A stretch of DNA of 64,000 nucleotides from Heterostelium album PN500 (taxonomy: Eukaryota > Evosea > Eumycetozoa > Acytosteliales > Acytosteliaceae): NCBI RefSeq assembly GCF_000004825.1, contig NW_008805078.1, positions 524,069-588,068 of the forward strand, given 5' to 3'. The position numbers and the translations under genes are program-made. The notes under the pieces are model-generated. The model saw only the letters and a list, made by a program, of their open reading frames with translations, was not told where the DNA came from and did not search any database. Positions 1-11,845 of this stretch are shown in pieces. How positions within the stretch are numbered: the stretch's first letter is position 1; every line of letters starts with the position of its first letter.

Positions 1-238
1 ATGATCATCGTCACCAAAATCAATCGATTCGATATCAAACAATGGTTTACTTTTGGGTATTTTGTGTACTATTATGTGTATTATTCTGTGTATTATTCTG
101 TGTATTATTTTGTTTATTATTTTGTGTACTATTTTGTGAATTATTTTTGTTTATTATTCTGTGTATTATTTTGCGTATTATCTTGTGTATTATTTTGTGA
201 ATTATTTTTGTTTATTATTCTCTGTATTATTTTGTGAA
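1..238. repeat. AT-rich minisatellite
   Basis: From about 56 to 238 the sequence is a degenerate tandem array of a roughly 15-base unit, tattattttgtgtat, with variants carrying ctgtg or gtgaatt. It abuts the stop codon of the transposase-type gene on the minus strand. The long plus-strand reading frame through it (Tyr-Val-Tyr-Tyr repeats) is a by-product of the repeat and is not a gene. The array may continue beyond the window. Confidence 0.8.
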
Positions 239-2870
239 TTAGTCTGTTTTTGATTTCTTTGTTCCTCTGTAGCCTCTTCTTCTTTTGTTTGTACCAGAGA
301 GTGTTTGGTCTGGTGTAGTTGTGGTAGCTGGTTTTGGTGAAGATTGAGATGAAGTAGAAGCAGCTTGTGAATTTGAAAGTGTTGGTTGAGATGGTGACTG
401 AGGTGACGAAACAATTTGTTGTGTTCTTGAAGGTGTGGGTTGTGGAGCTAATTTAGATGTTACATTGGCATAAGTATTTATAATATCGCTCATCTCTTTT
501 GCCTTTTCCTTATTTGATTCGTCTACATTCTTGGCAATCTCATTCATTTCTATCATGGTGTTTAGATAGGTGGTATGTGCCTTATCTCGAGCTGGTTTCC
601 AAGACTGTGCCTCCTCCTTGGTGGTCGATTCGTAGCCTTTGGAAATTGTAGTCTCTTTACCAACTTGACTTTTCATAGCAGAATATTTGTAGATAGTCAT
701 TTTGTCAACTTCATTTCCACCCATGAATTTAATGTAATGTTTATTGGCACGCATCTTTTTTTTGTAAAAAAATATTGATTAATAATTGTTTTGAATTCAA
801 ATTATATAATTGATTAACTTACTGATCTATTATCTAAAAACTGGAAACGATGATACTCTGTAAAACCAGGAAAGATCTTTATTTCTTTCTGTTTCAATTC
901 CTTTGGGTTATGAATTTCGACTGTTACTTTGATGGTAACAGCTTCCTTCTCTGATTCAGAGGTCAATTTGTATGTTCTTTGATAGTTGTTGTTGTCAGTG
1001 GTACTCTTGATTGCATTGATAACATCTTGATCTGTATAGATTGAATCTTTGAAACTCGACTTGTCTGCTATCGCTCTAGAAACCATTGAAAAATGTTGAT
1101 CGCATTCACTCTTTCCGTGATAGGGTGCAAAAGTATTCAATTCGACGAGATACTTTCTTTTGGTTTTGTTTGGAGTGTTTGGATCAGCTACTTGCAACTT
1201 TGACAATGTATGCATATATGAAAGTATTTCATTTGACTTGAAGTGTCTAGCATTATCACACCAAAATGTAATTTTGTTGATATTTAGACTGGTGAATAAT
1301 GGATCATTGATTAATTTGTCGAGACATGAAATTGCAAATGTCGAACAGTGATTAAGTACTTGTGAAAGACAGTCATAGTAGTGAATCTTCAGCTTGTCAC
1401 CTTGCTTATAGAAGAGGACCATTCCAAAGAAGGTACGAGCAGGTTGTTGGTAAAATTCATGGCTTACTTGCACTTTGGATTTACCTAATGATATATTCTC
1501 TTTAAAATCACAGAGAATAATACACTCTCCTGCCTTTAACTCATTTTTCTAAATAAAAAAAAAAAAAAAATTTCATTAATAAATCATTAACTAAATGTAT
1601 TAATAAAATTATAATTACACATGTCAAATAATCATTCTTTCTTTGCTGAACAAACATCTTGTGAATAGTCAAGATTTCAAACAGTTTATGATCTTGATCT
1701 GAAAGTTGCCCAAACTTAATTCGTTTTGACTCGAGAGCCTGATACTGAACACACATTGGACACATGTCGGTTCGATTCTTCATTTCTCTGACATACTCTG
1801 GTACGAAACTGTAAAATGCACTTCTACCCATGAGTGGATACTTGACTTGATCAACTTTACTCTTCTTGAGGTAATCTGAAAAGCAGGTATTTATGTTTCC
1901 TAAAGCAAGGTTCTTGATTGGCACCAACTCGAATGCTCGTTTACCATCTGCGTCGAGTTCTTTGCTGTACAACCTCATGTTTTTACTTGATTCTTCAGTT
2001 ATATCTTTCATATTGAAGTAACCTTCGACGGCTGTCCTTAGCATCGTGGTTCTTTGTCTTCTTGTCATTTGTCCATTGTGTGTAAATTTAGATCTCCAAT
2101 TGCTGATCTCTTCTGCATTAATCAGTCTACCTGCACCATACTTATGTACGTGTTGAATTGCACGATTCCATGCATTATTATCTATTGTGATTCCAAACTC
2201 TCTGATTTCCTTAGAAGTGTAAGAAGGAACTAAACTTGATAACAATCTAGATTGGGAATATTAGTATCAATGATATACAAAATCGCGAGCATTACAAAAC
2301 ACTTACCTTGTTTTTTCATATCCATCTCTATCTGTATATTGGCCACTCTGAAGTGATGAAATAACATATGACAACGCAACAGCATGTGTGGTTGCTCCAG
2401 GTATCTCTTCATATATCTCCTTATATCCCTTTCTGAATTCTTCTGATGTAGTAATACTACCATCTTTCTTTAATTCTTCAAGAACCTGAATATATTTATA
2501 GTTAAAAGTATTAACAATAATCATTCAAAACAACAGTTTATGATATGTATAGTTGTCAATAGTGTACCTGCTTTCCAGTGGTATTCTTTGTTAACCAATC
2601 TTTCATTAAATGTGTCTGTTGATCAATCGTTACTTTGTTATGTTTTTTTGGTGATGCTATTACATTAACTGAAGTTGTTATTAAATTTAAAACTTTACTT
2701 TTATTACCAGACCTCTCTGATAATTTACTATAGTCCTTATAACGATTACTCTTGACTGGTTTAGTGTTTGGATCACTAACTGATTTTATTGAATTCAACA
2801 CTCCTTGTGTATAATTATTGAAAGAGGGAGCCAATGATCGACTATTATTACTCTTATTTGTGTAGTTAAT
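239..2870 (-). CDS. DDE/RNase H-like transposase-type protein, five exons, 5' end not found
   Basis: Five exons join in frame: 2870-2568, 2485-2307, 2246-1619, 1548-823 and 754-239, giving about 783 residues before the missing N-terminus. The fourth exon carries what look like catalytic elements of an RNase H fold: ILCDFKEN, then WCDNARHF, then YHGKSECDQHF. This Asp..Glu-Asn, Asp and His-Gly-Lys order is typical of a poorly named group of eukaryotic transposase-like proteins. The third exon has a CPMC pair. The C-terminal exon is rich in Ser, Pro, Gln and Thr and ends in a basic KRRR tail. The frame stays open throughout. No in-frame ATG precedes the first exon: an ATG at 2883 is in another frame, and a cag acceptor sits at 2871-2873, so a 5' exon is missing or was lost. 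A rearranged relative lies at 17852-18472, so this is a repeat family. Mobility is inference, since no terminal repeats were found. Confidence 0.65.
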
Positions 2871-3335
2871 CTGCTTGCCATTTTAAAATAAAACTTGATT
2901 AAAATAACGAATCAAATATCAAATATAAATAATTAAAAAGAATCAATCACAACCTAAATTTTTTCCTTTTTTTTTAAAAAAAAGCAAAACACAAAAAAGC
3001 ACAGCCACATGATAATAAGTATTAGTTTGATGCACCTCTTTAACAATATTTCTGTTAATGATTAAATCTATAGATTGTTTTATTTTTTCTTTATTATTAA
3101 ATTTTAAATACATATATTGTGTTTTGTTTTTTAAATAACCACATGACCAACAGTCTACCTGTATGTAGAATAATACCAAAGAGGTTACGAGGGTCATAAT
3201 TCGCGTTCATGAATTGATTGAACATTATATTTCCTCGATATATTTTCTTTGACAATCGAAACAATGTTGAATTGCTCTAAGCATTATTAGTTAGCTAAAA
3301 TAAAACCATTGGTTTTCACCATATCTTGACAATAA
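2871..3335. other. Spacer, no gene seen
   Basis: AT-rich sequence between the transposase-type gene and a short orphan exon. It should contain any missing first exon of the transposase-type gene, but I could not identify one. A perfect small inverted repeat, aaaacc-att-ggtttt, lies at 3302-3316. Confidence 0.5.
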
Positions 3336-3440
3336 TTAAAAAGGTTCACGTTTCTCAGCTGCTCTTCTCCTATAGAATTCTCTGAATGATGATGGTCTTT
3401 TTTGTATACAACAACAATCTTTCTTTAACAAATCTAATAC
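3336..3440 (-). pseudogene. Orphan C-terminal exon of an unknown protein
   Basis: On the minus strand a good acceptor (ttatttatag) at 3441-3450 leads into a 34-codon frame ending in TAA at 3336-3338. The peptide starts VLDLLKKDCCC and ends RRRAAEKREPF. It looks protein-like (charged, no low-complexity runs), but I do not recognise it and no upstream exon follows on the minus strand. It may be a gene fragment moved here with neighbouring debris, or the last exon of a small gene whose other exons I missed. Confidence 0.3.
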
Positions 3441-3554
3441 CTATAAATAAAGAATTTAACCAGTCAGTTTATTAAAGTTTTATTTTATTTTATTTTTTCA
3501 CTTTTAAACGACATCTTTGATTTGATAAACAAACAAAAATATGTTTCGTTTAAA

Positions 3555-3638
3555 GTCGATGAAATGGAAGTACCATTGGGTTGCAAAGTTACATTCAAAG
3601 ACACCAACGACATTCTCAATTTCCAATTAGACATTACG
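3555..3638 (+). pseudogene. Orphan exon resembling the NEDD8-conjugating enzyme Ubc12 (UBE2M/UBE2F type)
   Basis: Reading after a possible acceptor (ttaaag) gives VDEMEVPLGCKV, then TFKDTNDILNFQLDIT, followed by a donor-like gtatct at 3639. This matches the E2 core segment of Ubc12-type enzymes, just before the position where a PxEGYY motif is expected. No exon with that motif, the HPN motif or the catalytic Cys follows in the next kilobase, so this looks like one exon cut from a gene. Family assignment rests on one short segment and is tentative. Confidence 0.35.
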
Positions 3639-3639
3639 G

Positions 3640-4432
3640 TATCTTTTATGAAATTAAACAAAGATTAAAATAAATCTATACCTTTATAAATATTACATCC
3701 ACTATCCTTTTTAGCCAATCTATGATTACATGTGCTTGTTTATATGTTTATTTTACTTTTTAGTTGAGCAATAGAACTAATTCTGTTATTGAACTCGAAC
3801 TTTGTAATTGTTTCTGTTATTGAAATGCATGCTAATCGGTCATTGTCCAGTATTTAACCTTTATTTACTAATTTACTACATCTCGTATATTAATATCTTG
3901 GTGATAAATATTCAAATAATAATTAAATTATAACTATTTTTTAAAAGAATGGATTAAGATGTCTGTTTTCTTTTGTTTTGATTGCAAAAAAAAAACCAAA
4001 CCAAAAAATAATTAAAAAAAAATATTATTTTCAAATTCAACATTTTTTTTTGAAAAACTTAGTTTTCATATGATCCATAACACAAAATTTGGAAGAAATA
4101 TAAAAATGTCCTGATTTAGAATGTTTGCTAATATATTGGTATGATCATAGATATTAGAAAAGATTCTTTTTTTTTTCTTGATCCTCAATTCTTTTTAAAA
4201 AACTTTTGAAACTAAGTTTTCAACCTTTCTTTTTAATAAGGAGAGAATTTGCCTCATTACAACTAAACTATGCTTTTTTGTTTTGATCAAAACCAAATTT
4301 TTTCATTTTAATTTTTTTACTTTACAACCTTCAAATTTAACAACAAATACAATCTTCAAATTTATCAACAAATATAATCTTCAAATTTATATAATAGTTA
4401 TTATTTCTTATATTTTTAAAATATTATATCTA
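3640..4432. other. Spacer upstream of the Fanzor-like gene
   Basis: AT-rich, no supportable gene. Two related short segments, aaacttagttttca near 4058 and gaaactaagttttcaa near 4206, are imperfect palindromes resembling each other. I looked for terminal inverted repeats shared with the region downstream of 11830 and found none by eye. Confidence 0.5.
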
Positions 4433-4682
4433 TTCTTTTTTTTTATTCTTTCTCTATTCTTTATATTCTTTATCTATTTATCTATTATTTATCTTTTTAT
4501 ATATTGTTTAATATTTATCTATTCTTATTTATCTATTCTTTATCTATTTATATTTATCTATTCTTTATCTATTTATATTTATCTATTCTTTTTTTTTTTA
4601 TTCTTTCTCTATTCTTTATATTCTTTATCTATTTATCTATTATTTATCTTTTTATATATTGTTTAATATTTATCTATTCTTT
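4433..4682. repeat. Direct duplication of a T-rich segment immediately 5' of the Fanzor-like start codon
   Basis: A block of about 100 bases starting tctattcttttt is present at about 4433-4530 and again, almost unchanged, at about 4577-4682. Between them are several copies of a shorter unit, atttatctattcttt. The second copy ends 13 bases before the ATG at 4696, so the repeat makes up the putative core promoter and 5' leader. Confidence 0.75.
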
Positions 4683-4695
4683 TAATTATTTATCT

Positions 4696-7600
4696 ATGTC
4701 ACACATTTCTATAGGTCCTTTTAAGGTCAAAGATGTCCTAAAGGATGAATTCTTTACAACTATTTCTTCTAATCTATCAGAAAATCAAAGAAGATCTTTA
4801 GTACAAATTAATGATTTTCTTCATAAATTTATAATTAATAATCAAGATAATTTCACCAAAAATTTTCCAATTGTTAATAATATTATTGTTAAAAATGAAG
4901 ATGTTTTGACAAATTTAGAAAAAACAACTACCCACCTCACTATCTCATATAATATAATAGCGTATATTTATAGGCGAATAATCGGTAGCGAAGTTCTAGA
5001 ATCTAATCATATGGGAGAAGTTTGGAAATTGCTTCAATTTCAACCTATAAATATTCATGAGATAACTAATATAATTTCTGAAGAAGATACAAAGTATGTA
5101 TAAAAAGTTTTTTTTATTTAAAAAATAATTCTCTGTTTATTTATATTTATTTTTAATAGAAAAAAGATTTTAGAATTATTTTTATCTTTCAAAGATGAAT
5201 TCGATATAAAATCGAAATATTTTGATGAAGTACCTAAACAAGTGGCAACCAACTTGTATAATTTTCTCTACTCCCAGCTCCAGTCTCATTTAAGAAACCT
5301 TACGAAAGTTATTAACACTTCTATTCAAAAGAATTTAATAAATCTTGAGATCAATGATAGTATTGACTCAAAGATTCATTTTTTAGATTTTATAATAAAC
5401 AACAATCTTGTAAGTATCAATTTTTTTTTAATTTACAATTTTTTTTAGTTTTAATCAAAATTCCTAATTTTTTTAAATAGTTTCCCATCTTATCGGACCA
5501 CCAAGTAAAGAATCTAGTAGATAAATATAAAATCGATACAACAATCAAACTAGAGGAACGGTTGATCACACTTTTAGCCAATCACAAAAATGGCAAAGTT
5601 TCTATTGATTTTAGTGACTTTAAATTTAAAGGTAAGTTTTAAGTATATATATTTTAAGAGTATTTAATTTTAATTTATTAATATTAATTTTCTTTTCTAA
5701 AAATTTAAATAGAATTAAAAAAATTATTTTATTTTACACATTATGATCACCAAAATATTAAAGAACTTGGTTCGAAAGATTTCAATGGATACAAGTACTA
5801 TAGATTGGGACTCGGTGGTCTATTCAACAAGATAAAGTATACTCTGAAATACCTGAATCCTCTCAAAGCAGTAGAGGCCGATCTTACTGACGCACTCTCT
5901 TTACATATATTTTTTATTAAATTTTTTAATGGTAAATATTTTTTTAATAAATATTAAGTTGAATTTTTATTAATTTCTTTTTTTATAGGACTAGATGATC
6001 CGAGCGATGTTTTCATCAGATTATCGAATTGGGGATTTGATTTTCCAAAATTACATCCCAAAATGAATCCTATAGAAGTTACATTCAATGAAGCTTCTAT
6101 TGTCAAGATTGCACAATCTATACTTGGGGAAACCTATATGGATTATTCAAATGTTAAGCAATTTACCGACTTGGTCGAATTTGTGGAAAGATTAAAAATG
6201 CAAGAAGAAACTCCACACACAGTGGGTGAATATCTTTTATGTAAGAACGATAATCACAAGAATGTTGGTTTACCAGATAACATTTTCAAAGACTATATGC
6301 GTAATTATTATTGTGCGAGTTGCTCTTCATATTATTTCAAGGAATACAGAAGAAAGGATTCGAAATCAATAGAAGTAAAACCAGCGAAAAAGAAAAAAAT
6401 AACTAAATCAATTATTAGAATTGTAAAGTTTTTTTCTGAAACTGTAGAGAGATCAGATCTCAATTTATCATCAAATGTAATAGATCTAATACATCAACTA
6501 ATTGGATTAATCTCAGAGTTTTTACATCATTTAAATTCTTCTTTGCCTAGGCCTATCTCATCACCTTCCAAAGCCATCAATGATCTCAAATCTACACTGA
6601 AATCATTAATCAATCAATATGGTCAAGATCAAAAGTCTACCGGTACCCTTAAGGAGGATTCCAAGATATCAAATCCTAATCCAAATTCAAAATCGAAATC
6701 AAAATCAAAATCAAAATCAAAATCAAAATCAAAATCAACCAGTTCAAACTCTCAAACTTCTGTAATTTTAGATCAATCATCAACATCAACAACAAACCCT
6801 ACAACAGAAACAACAACAAACTCTACAACAGAAACAACAACAAACTCTACAACAGAAACAATAAATGAGGAATCTACTGATAATAATCAATTTTATTCGT
6901 TAGCCGATCAATTTAGAAATATTCAAACTTCCACTGCATCACCAATATCAAAAACCTACACCGACCCTAACTATGTTATTGATACTGAGAAGTATCCAAG
7001 GTTTGTTGGTTCACCATTGAATACCTTCTCAATGACCCCTCAAGTCTCTTCACCCACGTCTTCTATTATCACTCATCACCCTCTGGGTCCAAATGACATG
7101 TCACTCAATAAGGATAGAAAACAGTGTGCTACCGCCAATAGAATTCAAACATTATCAATGTTTAATGGAATTAGAAATACAAATTGGTTAGATTTACACC
7201 CATTCGTAGCTAACAACATGAGTGAATTCCCAAAGGAACACAAACTGATAATGCTCGATAGTCTTCAATCAATTCTATCCGATGGCCCCGGATTATCTTT
7301 GTTATGTGGATCTGTAAATTTACAATTGCTTCATACTCTCATCAAAGATGGTGTTGTAGTAGTAGTTTCAAAACAATCATTTCAATCTTCATTCTCATTG
7401 AAATTAAAGATATTAGATAAGTCGGTAACAAAAACTATAACAGTTCATTTAACACGTCATCCTTGTTTTTACTCTAAGGAATTTATCTCAGCATTCTATT
7501 ATTTTGCAAATGATATTAGAGTTCAAAATAACAAGAACAATCACCACAACAACAATAGCAATCTCGATAACAATAGCAATAGCAATAGCAATATCGATAT

Positions 7601-7890
7601 CGATATCGATAGCAATAGCAGTATCGATAGCAATAGCAATATCGATAACAATAACAATAACAATAACAATAATAATAACAATAATAATTATTATTCTATT
7701 ATTCAAAATGATATTTTTAATAATCAACAATCTTCAAACACCTCTTCCTCTAATAATAATAATGAACCATGTTTTCCTAATCGTCCTTATCTCTTTAAAA
7801 TTAAAGAGTATATTGACAGCAAACCACCAAAAACAAAAACAACAAAACAAAAGAAAAAAAGAAAGTCAAGACATCTCAACCATTTGTATA

Positions 7891-7958
<68 letters not shown>

Positions 7959-9700
7959 CCAGACACATCAACAACAACAACAACATCTAATTCTTCCAAT
8001 AATAACAAGTTATCGATTAAAGAAAATATCGATATTAGTTTTTTTTATCATATCAAACGTTCAATCAGCGTTCTACTTATCCCACAAGTAAATAGGTATG
8101 TTTATAAAAAGGTATAAGTAAATTTAAAATTATTTACTAATTTTTTTTTTTTAGTTTTAATCAATTTTCTATCCACTATAATAAGACAGCTCTCGGTAAA
8201 TTGTTAAATAATGAGAAGATCAATGTGTCAGATATAGTAAACCCCAAATTCAATTTAACAACATATGAGATGGTTGGTATTCGATCAAATGGTGATTCTT
8301 GTTATATTGTATATGCCAAGAAAAAAAAGAAACCAACAGCCAACAAACCAACAGCAACATCTACAATAACAACAACAACAACAACCACAACCAACGAAAC
8401 AACAACAGCTACAACCAACAATACAACAACTGAAACCAACAAACCAACAACTACTAAAACCAAAAACGAAATAGTTGTTACAAGTAAGTTTTTTTTTTTA
8501 ATTTAAAAAGTTAAAATCATTAAAAATTTTGATTAACACTTTTCTAAAAACTTGTAGAAGAAATCAAATTATATGATAAAGTGAAGAAAGATCCCCAATG
8601 GAAAGAACTTTCAATCATTGCGGTTGATCCGGGTCGTAATCACAACACTTATTTATTCTATCCTGGTGGTCTTAGTGATGATGATAATGGACTAATTCCC
8701 AATACTCCACAACAATTGGCACAAATGGAAAAGAAATTTAGTCTTGACATGATCAGTGGCACTCATTATTACAACTCGCAATCAGGCAGGCGTAAAAGTA
8801 TTAAAAACAAAAAGAGAGGTAAACAAGTTGATGAATGGGAATCAAAAATCCCAAGTCTTTATGGTATGTAATAAAAAAATATAAAATAATAAATCGTTAT
8901 GCCATCAATTATTAACAAAATTTTTCATTTTTAGGTGGTTTTGAATGTAACATATTATCAATAGATATTTATGAAAAGAGAAGGAAATATCTATTTGATA
9001 GACCAATTCATTTTGTTACAGATTCAAAAGAGATTGATCTATTGAAAAAAGAGTCGGTAGATATTCAAAATCATATTGACCATTTGATATTGGAAATTGG
9101 CAAGCACGAACCAGATGATCCTGTTTATCAAGATTTAAAGAATCAAATTTTATCTTTTGAAGCTCATGGTACTGTTTATGCGAAAAATAACAATGGATTA
9201 TTTAGGAAGCCCGAGATTCAAGTAAACCCCAATAATACCGAAATCGATGGTATTATTGATCGCTTAGGAGAAACTACAAAGAATCTTCATGCTCTTATCG
9301 AAAAACGCCAGTCAATTCCAAGTCCTTTATATTCTGCAGCAATTGAAGCTCATAAATCCTATAGATTGGTTGATTCTTCATTTGATAAAAAGAAGAAACA
9401 CAGTCAACTCTTAAAAGCAGACCTACTTTTGTATCGTGCAATTGAGACCACGTTACTTTCGGAAGAGTCCAAGCTGTCAAATGTTTCAACTATCACTCCG
9501 CTCAATGATATAGTTATGAATGATCAATCTAGTTCAATACCTGCTCCAACTTCAACACAATCATCTTTGCCCCGACGAAAACGACGCTCCAAAAAACGTG
9601 CAGATGAACGACATGCCAAACATCGTGCCGCTGAACAACTCTCCAAATCTCTCTCCAACGATACAGTTATGACTGATCTACCTACTACATCTACTACTAC

Positions 9701-9741
<41 letters not shown>

Positions 9742-11830
9742 ATACTACTACTAAGCCTCCACGTCGACCCCCTAAATCATCCTCCAAAGTTGGTCTACCT
9801 AGTTCCAAGACTGCTCCAACCTCAAAAAAACCATCTACATCCCGTGCCGGTAAAAGCTCCAAAGATACTGACGTAGTCATGACAGACCTACCTCCCGTAA
9901 AGAATCTACCATTGAAACCACTTCAATATATTTACAAACCTTTAGATCCAAAAGTATTGAATCTCCCTGAAGTTGTTCCAGAGAACTATACCAAACCAGA
10001 AGTCACTATCACTCATAAACTAAGATTCAAAGGGTCCGATACAAAAAGACACCGAGATCTTTTATATTTGACAAAGATGGCAATTGGTTCTGAAATAACA
10101 AAAGAGAATGTGGAATCTTTCAAAAAACGATTCAATAGTTTGGTTGAGCTTGGAATGGACTTTGATTTCAATGTAGTAAAGACTTTCTCTGAGGATTTTA
10201 ATCGAATTCAGCTCCAATCCACAGAAATTGATCAATTACGCGGGAAATTAGCAAAACATAATCTTGTTTTCAAAGTTCCTCAAGGTTTAAATGATCCACC
10301 AACTAAACGATCTGTCATATCAGCGACACAAAGATATGGTACCAATTTAATTCAACAAGCATTAAATATATTGGAGTACGTCAAACTATCAAACTCACTT
10401 TTGTTGAAATGCAAAGAAGAATTGAAAGTTGCTCTCATGCCTAGCGTTGAACTCTCTGGCCTGTGCTCTGAAATCCTAGTTATTTTGAATTCCAAGGATT
10501 TCCAAACTAATTGGCTTCATCGAATAGGTTATATTCGCTATTGTGCTATAAGACGATTCAAATTTGACGAAAGGCAGAAAACTTTATCTGTCTCTACAGT
10601 CATCCCAGATTTTGAGTTTTGGATAAAGAACAATCAACAATCTAAACCCATCAACCGTATTAATATGAAACAATTCCAAACAACAAAAGAAATTCCAACA
10701 ACATCAACAATCACATCAACATCAACAACAACTTCATCCTCTTCTTCATCTTCTTCTTCATCCTCTTCTCTTTCATCTTTAGCATCATCATCGTCACGAA
10801 AATCAAAAAAAAAAGAAAAATCACAACAACAAACCAACCCAACACTTGAAACCGAATGTAATAATAATAACAATACAACTCCTTCAGTAGCTCCCAATCC
10901 ACCAAGCAAGAGAAAAGGTAATGACCCTCAAACAAAACAACCAACCAAGAAGACAAAACCACCTGAGCCCTCTCCTAGTAAACCTCTTGAGCCTCCTCCT
11001 AGTAAGTATTCTTTATTTTTTATTTTATTAAATTTATTAATTTATTTTTTTATTTTTAGAAAAAAGACGTCGGTGGAAATGTATTAAATGTAAGAAGATC
11101 CATAACTATCGATTAGTCGATTTTAAAGGAGATTACTTTGCTACCAAATGCTCACATTGCGAATGGAAATACATAATCTTTAAGGACAAAGCAATAGCGA
11201 CATCAAAAGTAAAAAAACAGAGGTTTTGTAAGTAAAAAACAATATTGATATCATTTAAAACTATAAATAATTAATTTTTACTATTTTTTTTTTGTTTAGT
11301 TTATGGTAAAGGTGCAGGTCCCAATAACTATGTCCAAAATGTAAAAGGTGTCCAATATAGTCCCACTCTTCTTAAAGAAATAGATTTCTTAGAAAGACGT
11401 TCTCATTCTCGATATGGTGCCAGAGTAAAGACCTATCTTTTCGACGAGTACAATACATCCCAAGTAAATATAATATAAAAAGCTTATTTAAATTCATTCA
11501 TTTATTAACAAATATTTTTATTGTTTTTTACAAAATAAAATTATAGATTTTTGCACCAAAGCTAAAGGAAATGGAAAAGAGCTATGTTAAAGAAAAGTCA
11601 GATGCCAAACGAAAAGAAGTGTATAAAGCCGCCAAAAGTCAAAAGCTCCTCCGGATGATCCTAATTCTTATGTTATCAAATACTATTTGGATGGAGAGAC
11701 AAAGTATTACATCAACCGTGATTTCAATGCCTGTTTGAATATGGTTACTATTGCCGAAGCATATTTAAAAGGTAAAGACCGTCCAACTTTATTGTGTCCA
11801 TTCAAAAAGGACAACCCGGAGGATGATTGA
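4696..11830 (+). CDS. Fanzor-like (eukaryotic TnpB-related) RuvC nuclease, 11 exons
   Basis: Exons with GT-AG borders and matching phases: 4696-5093, 5160-5409, 5481-5631, 5713-5931, 5989-8095, 8155-8483, 8558-8863, 8935-11001, 11060-11227, 11300-11463, and a last exon from 11547 or 11639 to 11830. The product would be about 2,100 residues. Seen directly: RuvC-I AVDPGRNHN (Asp near 1175), YGKGAGPNN (near 2000), RuvC-II FDEYNTSQ (Glu near 2048) and RuvC-III INRDFNACLN near the C-terminus. This order is the signature of TnpB/Fanzor proteins, some of which are proven RNA-guided DNA nucleases. A C-x2-C...C-x2-C ribbon lies near residues 1950-1976 and a Cys/His cluster near 423-450. Asn, Gln, Ser-Lys and Thr runs fill exons 5, 6 and 8. 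The RuvC-III frame follows only if the last intron ends at 11638. With the better acceptor at 11546 the frame stops at 11736-11738. Activity, guide RNA and mobility are not shown by the sequence. Confidence 0.82.
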
Positions 11831-11845
11831 ATAGATCTCCCCGAA

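Noticed and set aside
1-237. 78-codon plus-strand frame rich in Tyr and Val
   Set aside because: It is produced entirely by a tandem AT-rich repeat and has no protein-like composition.
4283-4695. Open frames upstream of and overlapping the Fanzor-like start
   Set aside because: They translate the duplicated T-rich repeat (Phe/Ile/Leu/Tyr only). The ATG at 4696 begins normal coding composition.
7488-8091. Frames on both strands over the Asn/Gln/Ile-Asp runs
   Set aside because: Shadows of simple repeats in exon 5 of the Fanzor-like gene.
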